A program made the translations under genes and the position numbers. The notes under the pieces are model-generated. The model worked only from the letters and a program-made list of their open reading frames with translations. It did not search any database and was not told where the DNA came from. This document shows positions 41,551 to 50,293 of a DNA stretch of 64,000 nucleotides, piece after piece. Position 1 is the stretch's first letter. Each line of letters opens with the position of its first letter. The stretch spans positions 186,001 to 250,000 of the forward strand of contig NZ_JAJVKV010000008.1 in NCBI RefSeq assembly GCF_024198175.1, in the 5' to 3' direction. This DNA is from Pyxidicoccus xibeiensis. Lineage in GTDB: Bacteria > Myxococcota > Myxococcia > Myxococcales > Myxococcaceae.

Positions 41551-42861
41551 ATGAAGACGCTCAATCCCGTTGAGGGCCAGCGCTGGGTGGCCGGAATGAT
41601 GCCCCTGGCGGTGGGGGATCCGCTGGCGGGAGCGGACGTGCTGGGCGTTCCTTCGGTGTACTGGGAGCGGCCCCTGGCGCAGGAGGCGGCGGCGGGCTGG
41701 GGCGAGGCCGCGGTGGTGGAAGCGGAGGACGCGGCCCAGGCGGCCGCGGCGCTGGCCTCGCTGGCCACGGCGTCGCTGCGCTGGGTGGGTGAAGCGCCCG
41801 CGGCCATGCCCGGCCCCTGGTTCGGCGGCATGCGCTTTGGCGCCACGGGGGCTCCCGATGCGGCGTGGGACTCGCACGGTGTCGCGCGCTGGACGCTGCC
41901 GGAGGTGCTGGTGTGGCGCGACGGCGGCGGGGTGAAGGTGGCGGCCTTCGCGCCCGAGGGTCGGGGGGGCGAGGACGCGGTGCGCTCGCGGCTGGAGCGG
42001 GTGCGCGCGTGCTTTCCGGAGTCCTACCGTCATGCGCGCGGCGCCCCGGTGGCGCTGAAGCTGGACTCCTCGCGCCCGGCCTTCGAGACGCGGGTGGGGC
42101 GCGCGCTGGAGGCGATTGCCTCGGGCCACCTCAAGAAGGTGGTGCTGGCGCGCTCGCTGGACGCGGAGGGGCCGGAGGCCTTCGACGTGGTGGACGTGCT
42201 GGCGCGCCTGCGCGAGCAGAACCCGCGCTGTGCCACGTTCCTGTTCCGCGCGCCGGATGGGGCATGCTTCCTGGGGTCCACCCCGGAGACGCTGTGCCGG
42301 GTGGACGGGCGCGTGCTGGAGACGGAGGCCCTGGCGGGCACGGCGGCGCCGGGACAGGCCGAGGGGCTGCGGGGGCACGACAAGGACCTGCGCGAGCACG
42401 ACTCGGTGGTGCGCTACATCCTCGCGACGCTGCGGCCGCTCGCGGAGGGCGTGACGTCGGACGCGGAGCCGGCGCTGCTGACGCTGAAGAACGTGGTGCA
42501 CCTGCGCACGGGCATCCGCGCGGAGCTGCGCGAGGGCGTCAGCGCGGCGCAGGTGGTGTCGGCGATGCATCCGACGCCGGCGGTGGGAGGCTTCCCGCGT
42601 GAGCGCGCGCTGTCCTTCCTGGTGGAGCACGAGGGCCTGGACCGCGGCTGGTACGCGGGGCCGGTGGGCTGGGTGGGACCGAAGCGCGCGCACCTGATGG
42701 TGGCGCTGCGCTCGGCGCTGGTGCGGGGGGCCAAGGCGCGCCTGTTCGTGGGCGTGGGCCTGGTGGCCGGCTCCACCGCGGAATCCGAGTGGCGGGAGAC
42801 GGAGATGAAGAGCCTGGCCATGCTGCGGGCGCTGGGAGGCGGGGATGTCGTCCGACGCTAA
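41551..42861 (+). CDS. menF: Isochorismate synthase
   Basis: This 436-residue chorismate-utilising enzyme has KLDSSRPAFETRVGRALEAI, LKKVVLARS, LGSTPETLCRV, ETEALAGTAAPG, and MHPTPAVGGFPRE with GWYAGPVGW. It is somewhat shorter at the N-terminus than E. coli MenF. It converts chorismate to isochorismate, the first dedicated step of menaquinone synthesis. It is the first gene of the men operon, behind GAGGAACGCTG, and overlaps menD by 17 bp. Confidence 0.94.
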   Translation: MKTLNPVEGQRWVAGMMPLAVGDPLAGADVLGVPSVYWERPLAQEAAAGWGEAAVVEAEDAAQAAAALASLATASLRWVGEAPAAMPGPWFGGMRFGATGAPDAAWDSHGVARWTLPEVLVWRDGGGVKVAAFAPEGRGGEDAVRSRLERVRACFPESYRHARGAPVALKLDSSRPAFETRVGRALEAIASGHLKKVVLARSLDAEGPEAFDVVDVLARLREQNPRCATFLFRAPDGACFLGSTPETLCRVDGRVLETEALAGTAAPGQAEGLRGHDKDLREHDSVVRYILATLRPLAEGVTSDAEPALLTLKNVVHLRTGIRAELREGVSAAQVVSAMHPTPAVGGFPRERALSFLVEHEGLDRGWYAGPVGWVGPKRAHLMVALRSALVRGAKARLFVGVGLVAGSTAESEWRETEMKSLAMLRALGGGDVVRR

Positions 42862-44614
42862 CCTCAACGTGCTGTGGGCGCGCGCGTTGCTGGAGGAACT
42901 GGCGCGCGGAGGGGTGCGGCACGCGGTGGTGTGTCCGGGCTCTCGCTCGTCGCCGCTGGCGCTGGCTTGCGCGCGCGCGGAAGGCGTGCGCACCTGGTCC
43001 GTCATCGACGAGCGGAGCGCGGGCTTCTTCGCGCTGGGCCTGGCCAAGCAGTCCCGCGCGCCGGTGGTGGTGGTGGCGACCAGTGGCACGGCGGGCGCGC
43101 ACTTCTACCCGGCGGTCATCGAGGCGGCGCTGGCCCATGTGCCGCTGGTGGTGCTGACGGCGGACCGGCCGCTGGAGCTGCAGGGGTGGGGCGCTCCGCA
43201 GACGGTGCCGCAGCAGCGCTTCTACGGCGAGCACGCGCGCCTCTTCGCGGACCTGGGCCAGCCCGAGGCCAGTGACGTGGCCCTGGCCCACCTGCGCGCC
43301 ACCGCGTCACGCGCCGTGGCCACCGCGATGCGGGCGCCGCGCGGGGCCGTGCAGCTCAACGTGCCCTTCCGCGAGCCGCTCGCGCCGCTGCCGGAGGCCT
43401 TCGGCGAGGAGCGCCTGTCCGCGCTGGTGAAGTCGGGCCGCCCCGGTGCGCCGCTCACGCGAATCGTCCCTCCCGCGCCCGTGCCGGACCCGGCGACGCT
43501 GGACGAGCTGCGCCGGCGCATCGCCGCCACCGAGCGCGGCGTCATCGTCTGCGGCCCGCGCGACGAGGCGGACGGCTTCGGCGACGCCATCAGCGCGCTC
43601 GCACAGGCGACGGGCTACCCGGTGCTGGCGGAGGCTACCTCACAGGCCCGCTACGGCGGCGGCCCGCTCACGGTGTCCCACTACGACGCGCTGCTGCGCC
43701 ACGCGCCGTTCGCGAAGGCGCACCGGCCAGAGCTGGTGCTGCGCTTCGGCGGCGGGCTGACGCCGAAGGTGCCCCAGCAGTGGCTGGACGCGTCCGGCGC
43801 GGACACCGTCCTCTTCAGCGACGGGGGCGCGCTGTTCGACCCTGCGCACCGCGCGGCGCTGGTGGTGGAGGGCTCGGCGGTGGCGGCGTGTGAGTCGCTG
43901 GCGCGCGGCCTGTCGCGCGGGGCGGGGAAGTGGGCCCAGGGCTTCCTGGGGGCGGAGCGGCTGGCGCGCAAGGCGCTGGAGGCCGCCTTCGCCGAGCACC
44001 CCGACGCGCTCGGTGAGCCGCGCATCGCCCGCGAGGTGGTGGCGGCGCTGCCGGCCGGGGTGCCGCTCTTCGTCTCCAGCAGCATGCCCATCCGTGACGT
44101 GGATGCCTTCGCCCCGGCGGGCACGGTGCCGCTGCGGGTGCTGGCCAACCGTGGGGCCAATGGCATCGACGGTATCATCTCCAGCGCGCTCGGCATGGCC
44201 GCGGCGGCAGGAAGGCCGGCGGTGCTGCTCAGCGGGGACCTGGCGCTGCTGCACGACGTGGGCGCCTTCGTCACCGCGTCGCGCGCCCGCGTGTCGCTCA
44301 CCGTGGTGGCGGTGAACAACGACGGCGGCGGTATCTTCTCGTTCCTGCCCATCGCCCAGGCGGCGCGGCCGGACGAGTTCGAGTCCCTCTTCGGCACCCC
44401 GCACGGGGTGGACCTGGCCCACGCGGCGGCGCTCGGTGGGGCGCGCCTGCACCGGCCCACGACGCCGTCGGCGCTGCGCGCGGCGGTGCGCGAGGGGCTG
44501 GAGGGGGGACTCCATCTGGTGGAGGTCCGGGTGGACCGGGCCGCCAATGTGGACGAGCACCGGCAGCTCTTCACGCGGATGGCTGCCGCACTGGGAGAAG
44601 GACCATGGGCGTGA
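42845..44614 (+). CDS. menD: SEPHCHC synthase
   Basis: This 589-residue thiamine-diphosphate enzyme starts with NVLWARALLEELARGGVRHA and VCPGSRSSPLALA, and has the ThDP-binding region GDLALLHDVGAFVTASRARV followed by NNDGGGIFSFLP. It adds a succinyl semialdehyde unit from 2-oxoglutarate to isochorismate. The start is inside the end of menF and the stop overlaps the menH start by 10 bp. Confidence 0.96.
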   Translation: MSSDANLNVLWARALLEELARGGVRHAVVCPGSRSSPLALACARAEGVRTWSVIDERSAGFFALGLAKQSRAPVVVVATSGTAGAHFYPAVIEAALAHVPLVVLTADRPLELQGWGAPQTVPQQRFYGEHARLFADLGQPEASDVALAHLRATASRAVATAMRAPRGAVQLNVPFREPLAPLPEAFGEERLSALVKSGRPGAPLTRIVPPAPVPDPATLDELRRRIAATERGVIVCGPRDEADGFGDAISALAQATGYPVLAEATSQARYGGGPLTVSHYDALLRHAPFAKAHRPELVLRFGGGLTPKVPQQWLDASGADTVLFSDGGALFDPAHRAALVVEGSAVAACESLARGLSRGAGKWAQGFLGAERLARKALEAAFAEHPDALGEPRIAREVVAALPAGVPLFVSSSMPIRDVDAFAPAGTVPLRVLANRGANGIDGIISSALGMAAAAGRPAVLLSGDLALLHDVGAFVTASRARVSLTVVAVNNDGGGIFSFLPIAQAARPDEFESLFGTPHGVDLAHAAALGGARLHRPTTPSALRAAVREGLEGGLHLVEVRVDRAANVDEHRQLFTRMAAALGEGPWA

Positions 44615-45468
44615 CGCTGGCATACGAGATGTGGGGCGAAGGGGCCCGGCCGCTCGTGCTGCTGCACGGCTTCACCGGGAGCCGCGATTCCTTCGATGAC
44701 CTGCGCCCGTGGCTGGGCCGCTCGGTGCGCGCGGTGGCGGTGGACCTGCCGGGCCATGGCGCCACGCCCCTGCCGGAGCGCAAGGGCCGCGACGGCTTCC
44801 TGGAGACGGTGGACGCGCTGGTGGCCCTGGTGGACCGGCTGGAACTGGGCACGGTGGACCTGCTGGGCTACTCGCAGGGCGCGCGCGTGGCGCTGGCGGC
44901 GGCGGTGCGCGCTCCGGACCGCTTCGGCCGGCTCATCATGGAGAGCGGCTCGCCGGGCCTGCACCGACGCCAGGAGCGGGCGGCGCGGCGCGAGGCGGAT
45001 GCGCAGCTCGCGGCCTTCATCCGCGCACGGGGCGTGGAGGCCTTCGTGGACCGCTGGGAGTCCCTGCCCCTGTTCGAGGGCCTGCGCCAGCTTGCGCCCG
45101 AGCGACGCGACGCCCTGCGGGCCCGCCGCCGCGCCTGCACGCCCGACGGGCTGGCCGGTGCGCTGGAGTGCCTGGGCCTCGGCGTGCAGCCCGACTACTG
45201 GCCGGAGCTGCATGCCCAGCGCCTGCCGACGCTGCTGCTCACCGGCGCGCGGGATGCGAAGTTCACCCAGACGGCGCGCCGCATGGCCGCGGAGCTGCCG
45301 GTGGTGTGGCGGCATGCGCTCGCGGACTGCGGCCACGCGCCGCACCTGGAGGCGCCGGAGGCGTACGCCCGCGAGGTGCTCGGCTTCCTGCAGACGCCCT
45401 GGTACGAGGCGCCGCAGTTCGACAGCCCCGCCGCCACGGTGGCGGGCGCGGGGAGGGTGACTCCGTGA
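44605..45468 (+). CDS. menH: SHCHC synthase-type alpha/beta hydrolase
   Basis: This 287-residue alpha/beta hydrolase has LLHGFTGSRDSFDDL, the nucleophile in LLGYSQGARVALA, an acid in LTGARDAKF and the catalytic His in DCGHAPHLEAPE. Position between menD and menA assigns it as MenH, which removes pyruvate from SEPHCHC. The 3' end overlaps the menA start as GTGA. Confidence 0.9.
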   Translation: MGVTLAYEMWGEGARPLVLLHGFTGSRDSFDDLRPWLGRSVRAVAVDLPGHGATPLPERKGRDGFLETVDALVALVDRLELGTVDLLGYSQGARVALAAAVRAPDRFGRLIMESGSPGLHRRQERAARREADAQLAAFIRARGVEAFVDRWESLPLFEGLRQLAPERRDALRARRRACTPDGLAGALECLGLGVQPDYWPELHAQRLPTLLLTGARDAKFTQTARRMAAELPVVWRHALADCGHAPHLEAPEAYAREVLGFLQTPWYEAPQFDSPAATVAGAGRVTP

Positions 45469-46388
45469 GCACGTCGGTTCCTGGCGTGGGGCCGCTGGCG
45501 ACGAAGCCTCGGCCCACGGTGAAGAGCTGGTTGCTGGCGGCGCGGCCGAAGACGCTGACGGCGGCGCTGGTGCCGGTGCTGGTGGGCACGGGGCTCGCGT
45601 TCGGCCTGGGCGTGGGGCGGTGGCTGCCCGCGCTGGCGGCGCTGCTGGGCGCGGTGCTCATCCAGATTGGCACCAACTTCATCAACGACTACTACGACTT
45701 CAAGAAGGGCGCGGACACGCACGAGCGGCTCGGCCCGGTGCGGGTGACGCAGAGTGGCCTCATCGCTCCGAGCACGGTGCTGGCCGGTGCGGCGGTGTGC
45801 TTCGCGCTGGCGACGGCGGTGGGGCTCTACCTGGTGATGGTGGGCGGGTGGCCCATCGTCGCCATCGGCGTGGCCTCGCTGGTGTGCGGCTTCGCCTACA
45901 CGGGAGGCCCGTTTCCACTGGGCTATCACGGCCTGGGCGACTTGTTCGTGTTCCTCTTCTTCGGCCTCGTGGCGGTGATGGGGACGTACTACGTGCAGGC
46001 GGGCACGGTGGACCCGGCGGCGGTGTGGGCCGCGGTTCCGGTGGGTGCCAGCGGCACCATGCTCATCGTCGTGAACAACCTGCGCGATGCGACCACGGAC
46101 GTGAAGGCCGGCAAGCGCACACTGGTGGTGCGCTTCGGCACGGGCATGGGCAAGGCGGAGTACGTGCTGTTGCTCGCGGTGTCCTATGCGACGCCCTTCG
46201 CCATGTACGCGCTGGGGCTGGCGAGCCCCTGGGTGTTCCTCGCCCTGCTGAGTCTTCCGCTGTCGCTTGCGCCGCTGCGCCTGGTGCTGAAGGCGCAGGG
46301 CGCGGCGTTGAACCCGGCGCTCGGCGGCACGGCGAGGTTGCAGCTCTTCTACGGCGTGCTGTTCGCGGTGGGGCTCTACCTGCGATGA
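45465..46388 (+). CDS. menA: 1,4-dihydroxy-2-naphthoate polyprenyltransferase
   Basis: This 307-residue UbiA-superfamily membrane protein has about eight hydrophobic segments. The first Asp-rich motif is NFINDYYDFKKGADT and the second is NNLRDATTDVKAGKRTL. It attaches the polyprenyl chain to DHNA, giving demethylmenaquinone. It starts at GTG 45465, overlapping the menH stop, with GGGAGGG upstream. Its product is the substrate of the methyltransferase in the divergent aro operon. Confidence 0.95.
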   Translation: MSTSVPGVGPLATKPRPTVKSWLLAARPKTLTAALVPVLVGTGLAFGLGVGRWLPALAALLGAVLIQIGTNFINDYYDFKKGADTHERLGPVRVTQSGLIAPSTVLAGAAVCFALATAVGLYLVMVGGWPIVAIGVASLVCGFAYTGGPFPLGYHGLGDLFVFLFFGLVAVMGTYYVQAGTVDPAAVWAAVPVGASGTMLIVVNNLRDATTDVKAGKRTLVVRFGTGMGKAEYVLLLAVSYATPFAMYALGLASPWVFLALLSLPLSLAPLRLVLKAQGAALNPALGGTARLQLFYGVLFAVGLYLR

Positions 46389-46397
46389 TGTGAGCCC

Positions 46398-47558
46398 ATG
46401 CGGATTGCCCACGCGACGCTCACCCCACTGCGGTTGGACCTGCTGCAGCCCCTGAAGACAGCACGCGCCACGTATCCAGCGCGCGAGGGTTTCCTCGTGC
46501 GATTGGTGGACGAGGACGGAAGGGTGGGGCTCGGCGAGGCGATGCCGCTGCCGGAGTTCGGCACGGAGTCGGTCGAGGTCTGCGGCGCCATGCTCGGCGC
46601 GTGGCTGTCCTCGCTGAAGGGCCAGTTCCTGGGCGACTCGGTGCGCGCCATCGAGGACACGCTGTCGCCCTTCCCGCGAGAGGTGGCGCGCGGTGACGGC
46701 GTGCGCATCCGCGCCCAGCACCCCGCGCCGGAACGCCCGGTGCCCGCGGCGGAGCACGCGCTGGAGCTGGCGCTGCTGGACCTGCTGGCGCAGCGCCAGG
46801 GCGTGCCGCTGTGCTGGCTGCTCGCGGAGGAGGCCCGTCCCGAGGTGGCGGTGAATGCGCTGCTGGGCGCGGAGACACCGCAGGCGCTGGCGGAGGAGGC
46901 GAAGGCCGCGGTGGCCGAGGGCTTCGGGACGCTGAAGCTGAAGGTGGCCGGCCGCTCCATCGAGGAGGACGAGGCGCGCGTGAAGGCCGTGCGCGAGGCG
47001 GTGGGCGCGGACGTGAAGCTGCGCCTGGATGCCAACGGCGGCTGGTCCGAGCCCGAGGCGAAGCGCGCCCTGGACAAGCTGGGCTGGTACGGCCTGGAGC
47101 TGGTGGAGCAGCCCACGCCTCCGGATGACCTGCCGGCGCTGTGGCGCGTGCAGCGCCGCTCCCCGTGCATGGTGGCCGCGGACGAGTCGCTCGGCTCGCC
47201 CGAGGCACTTCGGGCGCTGCTGACGGTGGATCCGCTGCTGGGGGGCGGCCCCGCGGTGGGCGCGGTGGTGCTCAAGCCGATGGTGCTGGGCGGGCTGCTG
47301 CCGTGCCTGGTGGTGGCGATGCGCGCGACGCGGCTGGGCATGCAGTCGTACGTCACCAGCTCGCTGGACGGCGTGGTGGCCCGGGCCGGTGCGACGCACC
47401 TGGCGGCGGCGCTGCCCTCGGGTGCGCTCGCGTCGGGGCTCGCGGTGGGGCGCCTCTTCTCCAACGAGCCGCCCGTGCACCCCTACAAGCCGGTGAATGG
47501 GCACATCCGGCTCCCCGAGGCCTCGGGGCTGGGGCTGGACCCGAAGGTCGTGGGATGA
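46398..47558 (+). CDS. menC: o-Succinylbenzoate synthase
   Basis: This 386-residue enolase-superfamily protein has KLKVAGRSIEEDEARV for the KxK lysine, LRLDANGGW, LVEQPTPPDD and AADESLG for metal ligands, and VLKPMVLGG for the second lysine. It dehydrates SHCHC to o-succinylbenzoate. A 30-residue insert lies near residue 100 compared with E. coli MenC. It starts 9 bp after menA. Confidence 0.94.
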   Translation: MRIAHATLTPLRLDLLQPLKTARATYPAREGFLVRLVDEDGRVGLGEAMPLPEFGTESVEVCGAMLGAWLSSLKGQFLGDSVRAIEDTLSPFPREVARGDGVRIRAQHPAPERPVPAAEHALELALLDLLAQRQGVPLCWLLAEEARPEVAVNALLGAETPQALAEEAKAAVAEGFGTLKLKVAGRSIEEDEARVKAVREAVGADVKLRLDANGGWSEPEAKRALDKLGWYGLELVEQPTPPDDLPALWRVQRRSPCMVAADESLGSPEALRALLTVDPLLGGGPAVGAVVLKPMVLGGLLPCLVVAMRATRLGMQSYVTSSLDGVVARAGATHLAAALPSGALASGLAVGRLFSNEPPVHPYKPVNGHIRLPEASGLGLDPKVVG

Positions 47559-47790
47559 ACGCGGAGCCGGTGACGCGGAGGACTGCGTCCAGTCCGGCTC
47601 GCTCGAGACGCGCAGCGCGGTGGCTCGCCCCTCCCGGCGCGGCTGCGTGGAATGAACGTTCCTTCCGCGCAACCGCGAAGCGCCCCTGGGGGGAGGGTGG
47701 ACGTACCCGAAGCCCGACTCCGCCGGCATCGAGGATGGGCCTGGAGCCCCGGCCGCGCGGCGTGCCCGCTCCGCGCGTCGAGGTGCCGAG

Positions 47791-49239
47791 ATGACGTCCT
47801 GGACCTGTCCCATTCGAGAAGGCGCCCTGCGGCACCCGGACGCGGAGGCTCTCACCTTTGCCGGCCGCTCGTGGAGCTATCGCGCGCTGGACGCAGAGGT
47901 GGGCCGGTGGGTGGCAGTGCTCTCGGCGCGGGGGCTCGGGAAGGGCGAGCGCGTCGCGCTCCTGGCGGTGAACCACCCGATGTCCGTGGGTCTCTTCTGG
48001 GCCCTCGGGCGCCTGGGCGCGGTCCTGGCACCCCTCAATGCGCGCCTCACGCGCGCGGAGCTGGCGCCGCTGGTGGAGGACATTGCCCCGCGCCTCATGC
48101 TGGCCCAGGGCCCGCTCCTGGACCGGCTCCCCGGGGCCGAACCCCTGGAGACCTTCGTCCCGAGCTCCACTCCGCCGGCCGCCACGTGCCTGCCTCCCGC
48201 GGAGGACGCGCCGAGGGTGGTCCTCTTCACCAGCGGAACGACGGGCCGCCCCAAGGGCGCGGTGCTGACGGAGGGAAACTTCCGCGCCTCCGCGAGGGCC
48301 TCCGCCGCGAACCTGGGCGAGCACTCCCAGCCGCGCTGGCTGGGCACGCTGCCCCTGTTCCACGTCGGCGGGCTGGCCATGCTGACGCGCACGGCGTACG
48401 AGGGTGGCTGCCTCCTCCTGCACGAGCGCTTCGACGCGGACGCCGTCAACCGGGCGCTCGAGGCAGAGGGCGTCTCCCACGCCAGCCTCGTGGCCACCAC
48501 GCTGGAGCGGGTGCTCGACGCGAGGAGAGACGCCCCCGTGCCGCCGTCCTTCCGCCTGGCGCTCATCGGCGGAGGTCCGGTGCCGGCGCTGCTGCTGGAG
48601 CGCGCGCGGTCCGCGGGGCTGCGGGCCCTCCAGACCTACGGCCTCACGGAGGCCTGCTCCCAGGTGACCACGGAGCGTCCCACCGAGGCGGACGGGCGCA
48701 CCGCGGGCCCGCCGCTTCCGGGGCTCGAGGTCCGCATCGTCGACGAAGCTGGCACGGTGCGGGCCCCCGGTGAGGAAGGCGACATCGAGGTGCGCGGCCC
48801 CACCGTCATGGCGGGCTACTGGCAGCGCCCCGAGGCCACGCGCGAGGTGCTGCGCGACGGCTGGCTGCGCACGCGGGACGTGGGCGTGCTGGACGCGCGC
48901 GGGCGGCTCACGGTGCTGTCGCGGCGCACGGACCTCATCGTCCGCGGGGGGGAGAACATCTACCCCGCGGAGGTGGAAGCGGTGCTCGCCAACCACCCGG
49001 CCGTGCAGGAGGCGGCGGTGGTGGGCGTGCCGGACGCGCGCTGGGGCGAGGTGCCCGTGGCCTTCATCGCTCCGCGCGCCGGCCAGCCGCGTCCGGGGCC
49101 CGAGGCGCTGGAGGCGTGGTGTCGCCAGTCGCTCGCGGGCTTCAAGACGCCCGCGCGCTTCACCTGGGTGGCCGCGCTGCCGCGCAACGCCATGGGCAAG
49201 GTGGAGCGCACCGTGCTCCGGCAGCGCTCCATCAACTGA
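47791..49239 (+). CDS. menE: o-Succinylbenzoate-CoA ligase
   Basis: This 482-residue ANL-family ligase has the P-loop LFTSGTTGRPKGAVLTEGN, the A5 motif TYGLTEACSQV, and the hinge LSRRTDLIVRGGENIYPAEV, with AMGKVERTVLRQ at the end. It activates OSB with CoA. A 232-bp non-coding gap separates it from menC, unlike the tight spacing elsewhere in the operon; GAACGTTC lies in the gap at about 47653-47660. menB does not follow. Confidence 0.95.
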   Translation: MTSWTCPIREGALRHPDAEALTFAGRSWSYRALDAEVGRWVAVLSARGLGKGERVALLAVNHPMSVGLFWALGRLGAVLAPLNARLTRAELAPLVEDIAPRLMLAQGPLLDRLPGAEPLETFVPSSTPPAATCLPPAEDAPRVVLFTSGTTGRPKGAVLTEGNFRASARASAANLGEHSQPRWLGTLPLFHVGGLAMLTRTAYEGGCLLLHERFDADAVNRALEAEGVSHASLVATTLERVLDARRDAPVPPSFRLALIGGGPVPALLLERARSAGLRALQTYGLTEACSQVTTERPTEADGRTAGPPLPGLEVRIVDEAGTVRAPGEEGDIEVRGPTVMAGYWQRPEATREVLRDGWLRTRDVGVLDARGRLTVLSRRTDLIVRGGENIYPAEVEAVLANHPAVQEAAVVGVPDARWGEVPVAFIAPRAGQPRPGPEALEAWCRQSLAGFKTPARFTWVAALPRNAMGKVERTVLRQRSIN

Positions 49240-49408
49240 CGCGCCAGCCTGACTCTGGAATCAAGTTGGAGACCGGGGGCTGCGCTCCCGCTCCTGGAAG
49301 AGGGGCGGAGGAGGTGCCATCTCGCGGTCTCCCGTGCCGTGCGCCTCGGGCCACCCGTGCCCTGGCCCTATCGGAAGAAGGGGGCCGGGCCTCGGGGGCG
49401 CGAAGGGC

Positions 49409-49621
49409 TCAGCACTCGGAGGCGGGGTGGCCCCAGGGGTTGGTGCGCGGGTACTCGCGCAGCATCGCGCTCAGCCGGTACGCCGCGGCCACGGTGGCGC
49501 TCGTCCCGGTCCGGCGGGCCGACAGTGCTCCCCGGCTCAAGGCGGCCCCGAGCCGGGCGGCCTGCTGCGACAGCTGCCGCTCCACTTCGGGGGACCAGCG
49601 GGGAAATTCGAGCCATTCCAT
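49409..49621 (-). CDS. Small hypothetical protein
   Basis: This 70-residue protein begins MEWLEFPRWSPEVERQLSQQ and ends YPRTNPWGHPASEC. The ATG follows AAGGAG at a 7-nt spacing, which supports translation. It is soluble, amphipathic in the first half, with no domain that I recognise. It converges with menE and is alone. Confidence 0.65.
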   Translation of the reverse strand: MEWLEFPRWSPEVERQLSQQAARLGAALSRGALSARRTGTSATVAAAYRLSAMLREYPRTNPWGHPASEC

Positions 49622-50293
49622 CTGTGTGCTCCTTCGAGGACTGCTGAGTGCCCATCCAACAACCCTGAGCCAGGGAAATCACGACGCCATGCGTCGCCGC
49701 AGAGCGTCACTGCCAGCTTCCCGACAGGGGGGCCCAGGGTCAGGCGTCCGTCGTGTTGACCAACAGCAGGACGGCTCCCCGCCTTCCTCCGTCACGGACT
49801 CGCGACGAGCGGAATTTCCTGATCCCGTCCGGGCGCAATCTTCAAACCTATCGGGAATGGCCTCGCACAGGTCAGCGCGGCACCGCTGGGTGCGGGCGCA
49901 CCCTGATTCAAGGTCCGAGACATGCTCTCGGGCCCTGCAATTTTTCCCGAGGGCGAATCTCAAACATGCAAGGAATTTCGCCCACCGCGTTCAAATAGAT
50001 GAAGAGGGCGGTGGTGGGCGCAGAGGACGTGATGGGGCGTTCCGGGCGGGAAGTCGCTCGGAACGGAAGGTCGCCGCGATGCCGGGAACGGCGGCGGTTT
50101 CAGAGGGGAATTCGGGGCATGCGGGGTTTGGGAGTGAGTGGGTCCGTCCGATGTTGGTCAGGTCGGGAATTACTTCGGGTCAGGTTCAATCCCGAGGGGT
50201 TGTCAGGTTGTCTTGATATCTTTATCTCCCTGGCCAAGGGGGGAATCGGACCAAAGGCAGATCAGCTGAGCACGTACACAACGGGAGACGGAC
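49622..50293. other. Intergenic region before the FAD monooxygenase
   Basis: This 672-bp region is less GC-rich than its surroundings. Frames within it are arginine- and serine-rich on both strands with no ribosome sites, so I see no gene. The last 100 bp hold the promoter-like sequence listed separately. Nothing else could be named. Confidence 0.6.
50200..50228 (+). promoter_or_regulatory. Possible sigma-70 promoter of the FAD monooxygenase
   Basis: TTGTCA (50200-50205) and TATCTC (50223-50228) are separated by 17 bp in a locally AT-rich stretch, 65 bp upstream of the ATG. The -10 match is partial. Confidence 0.35.
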
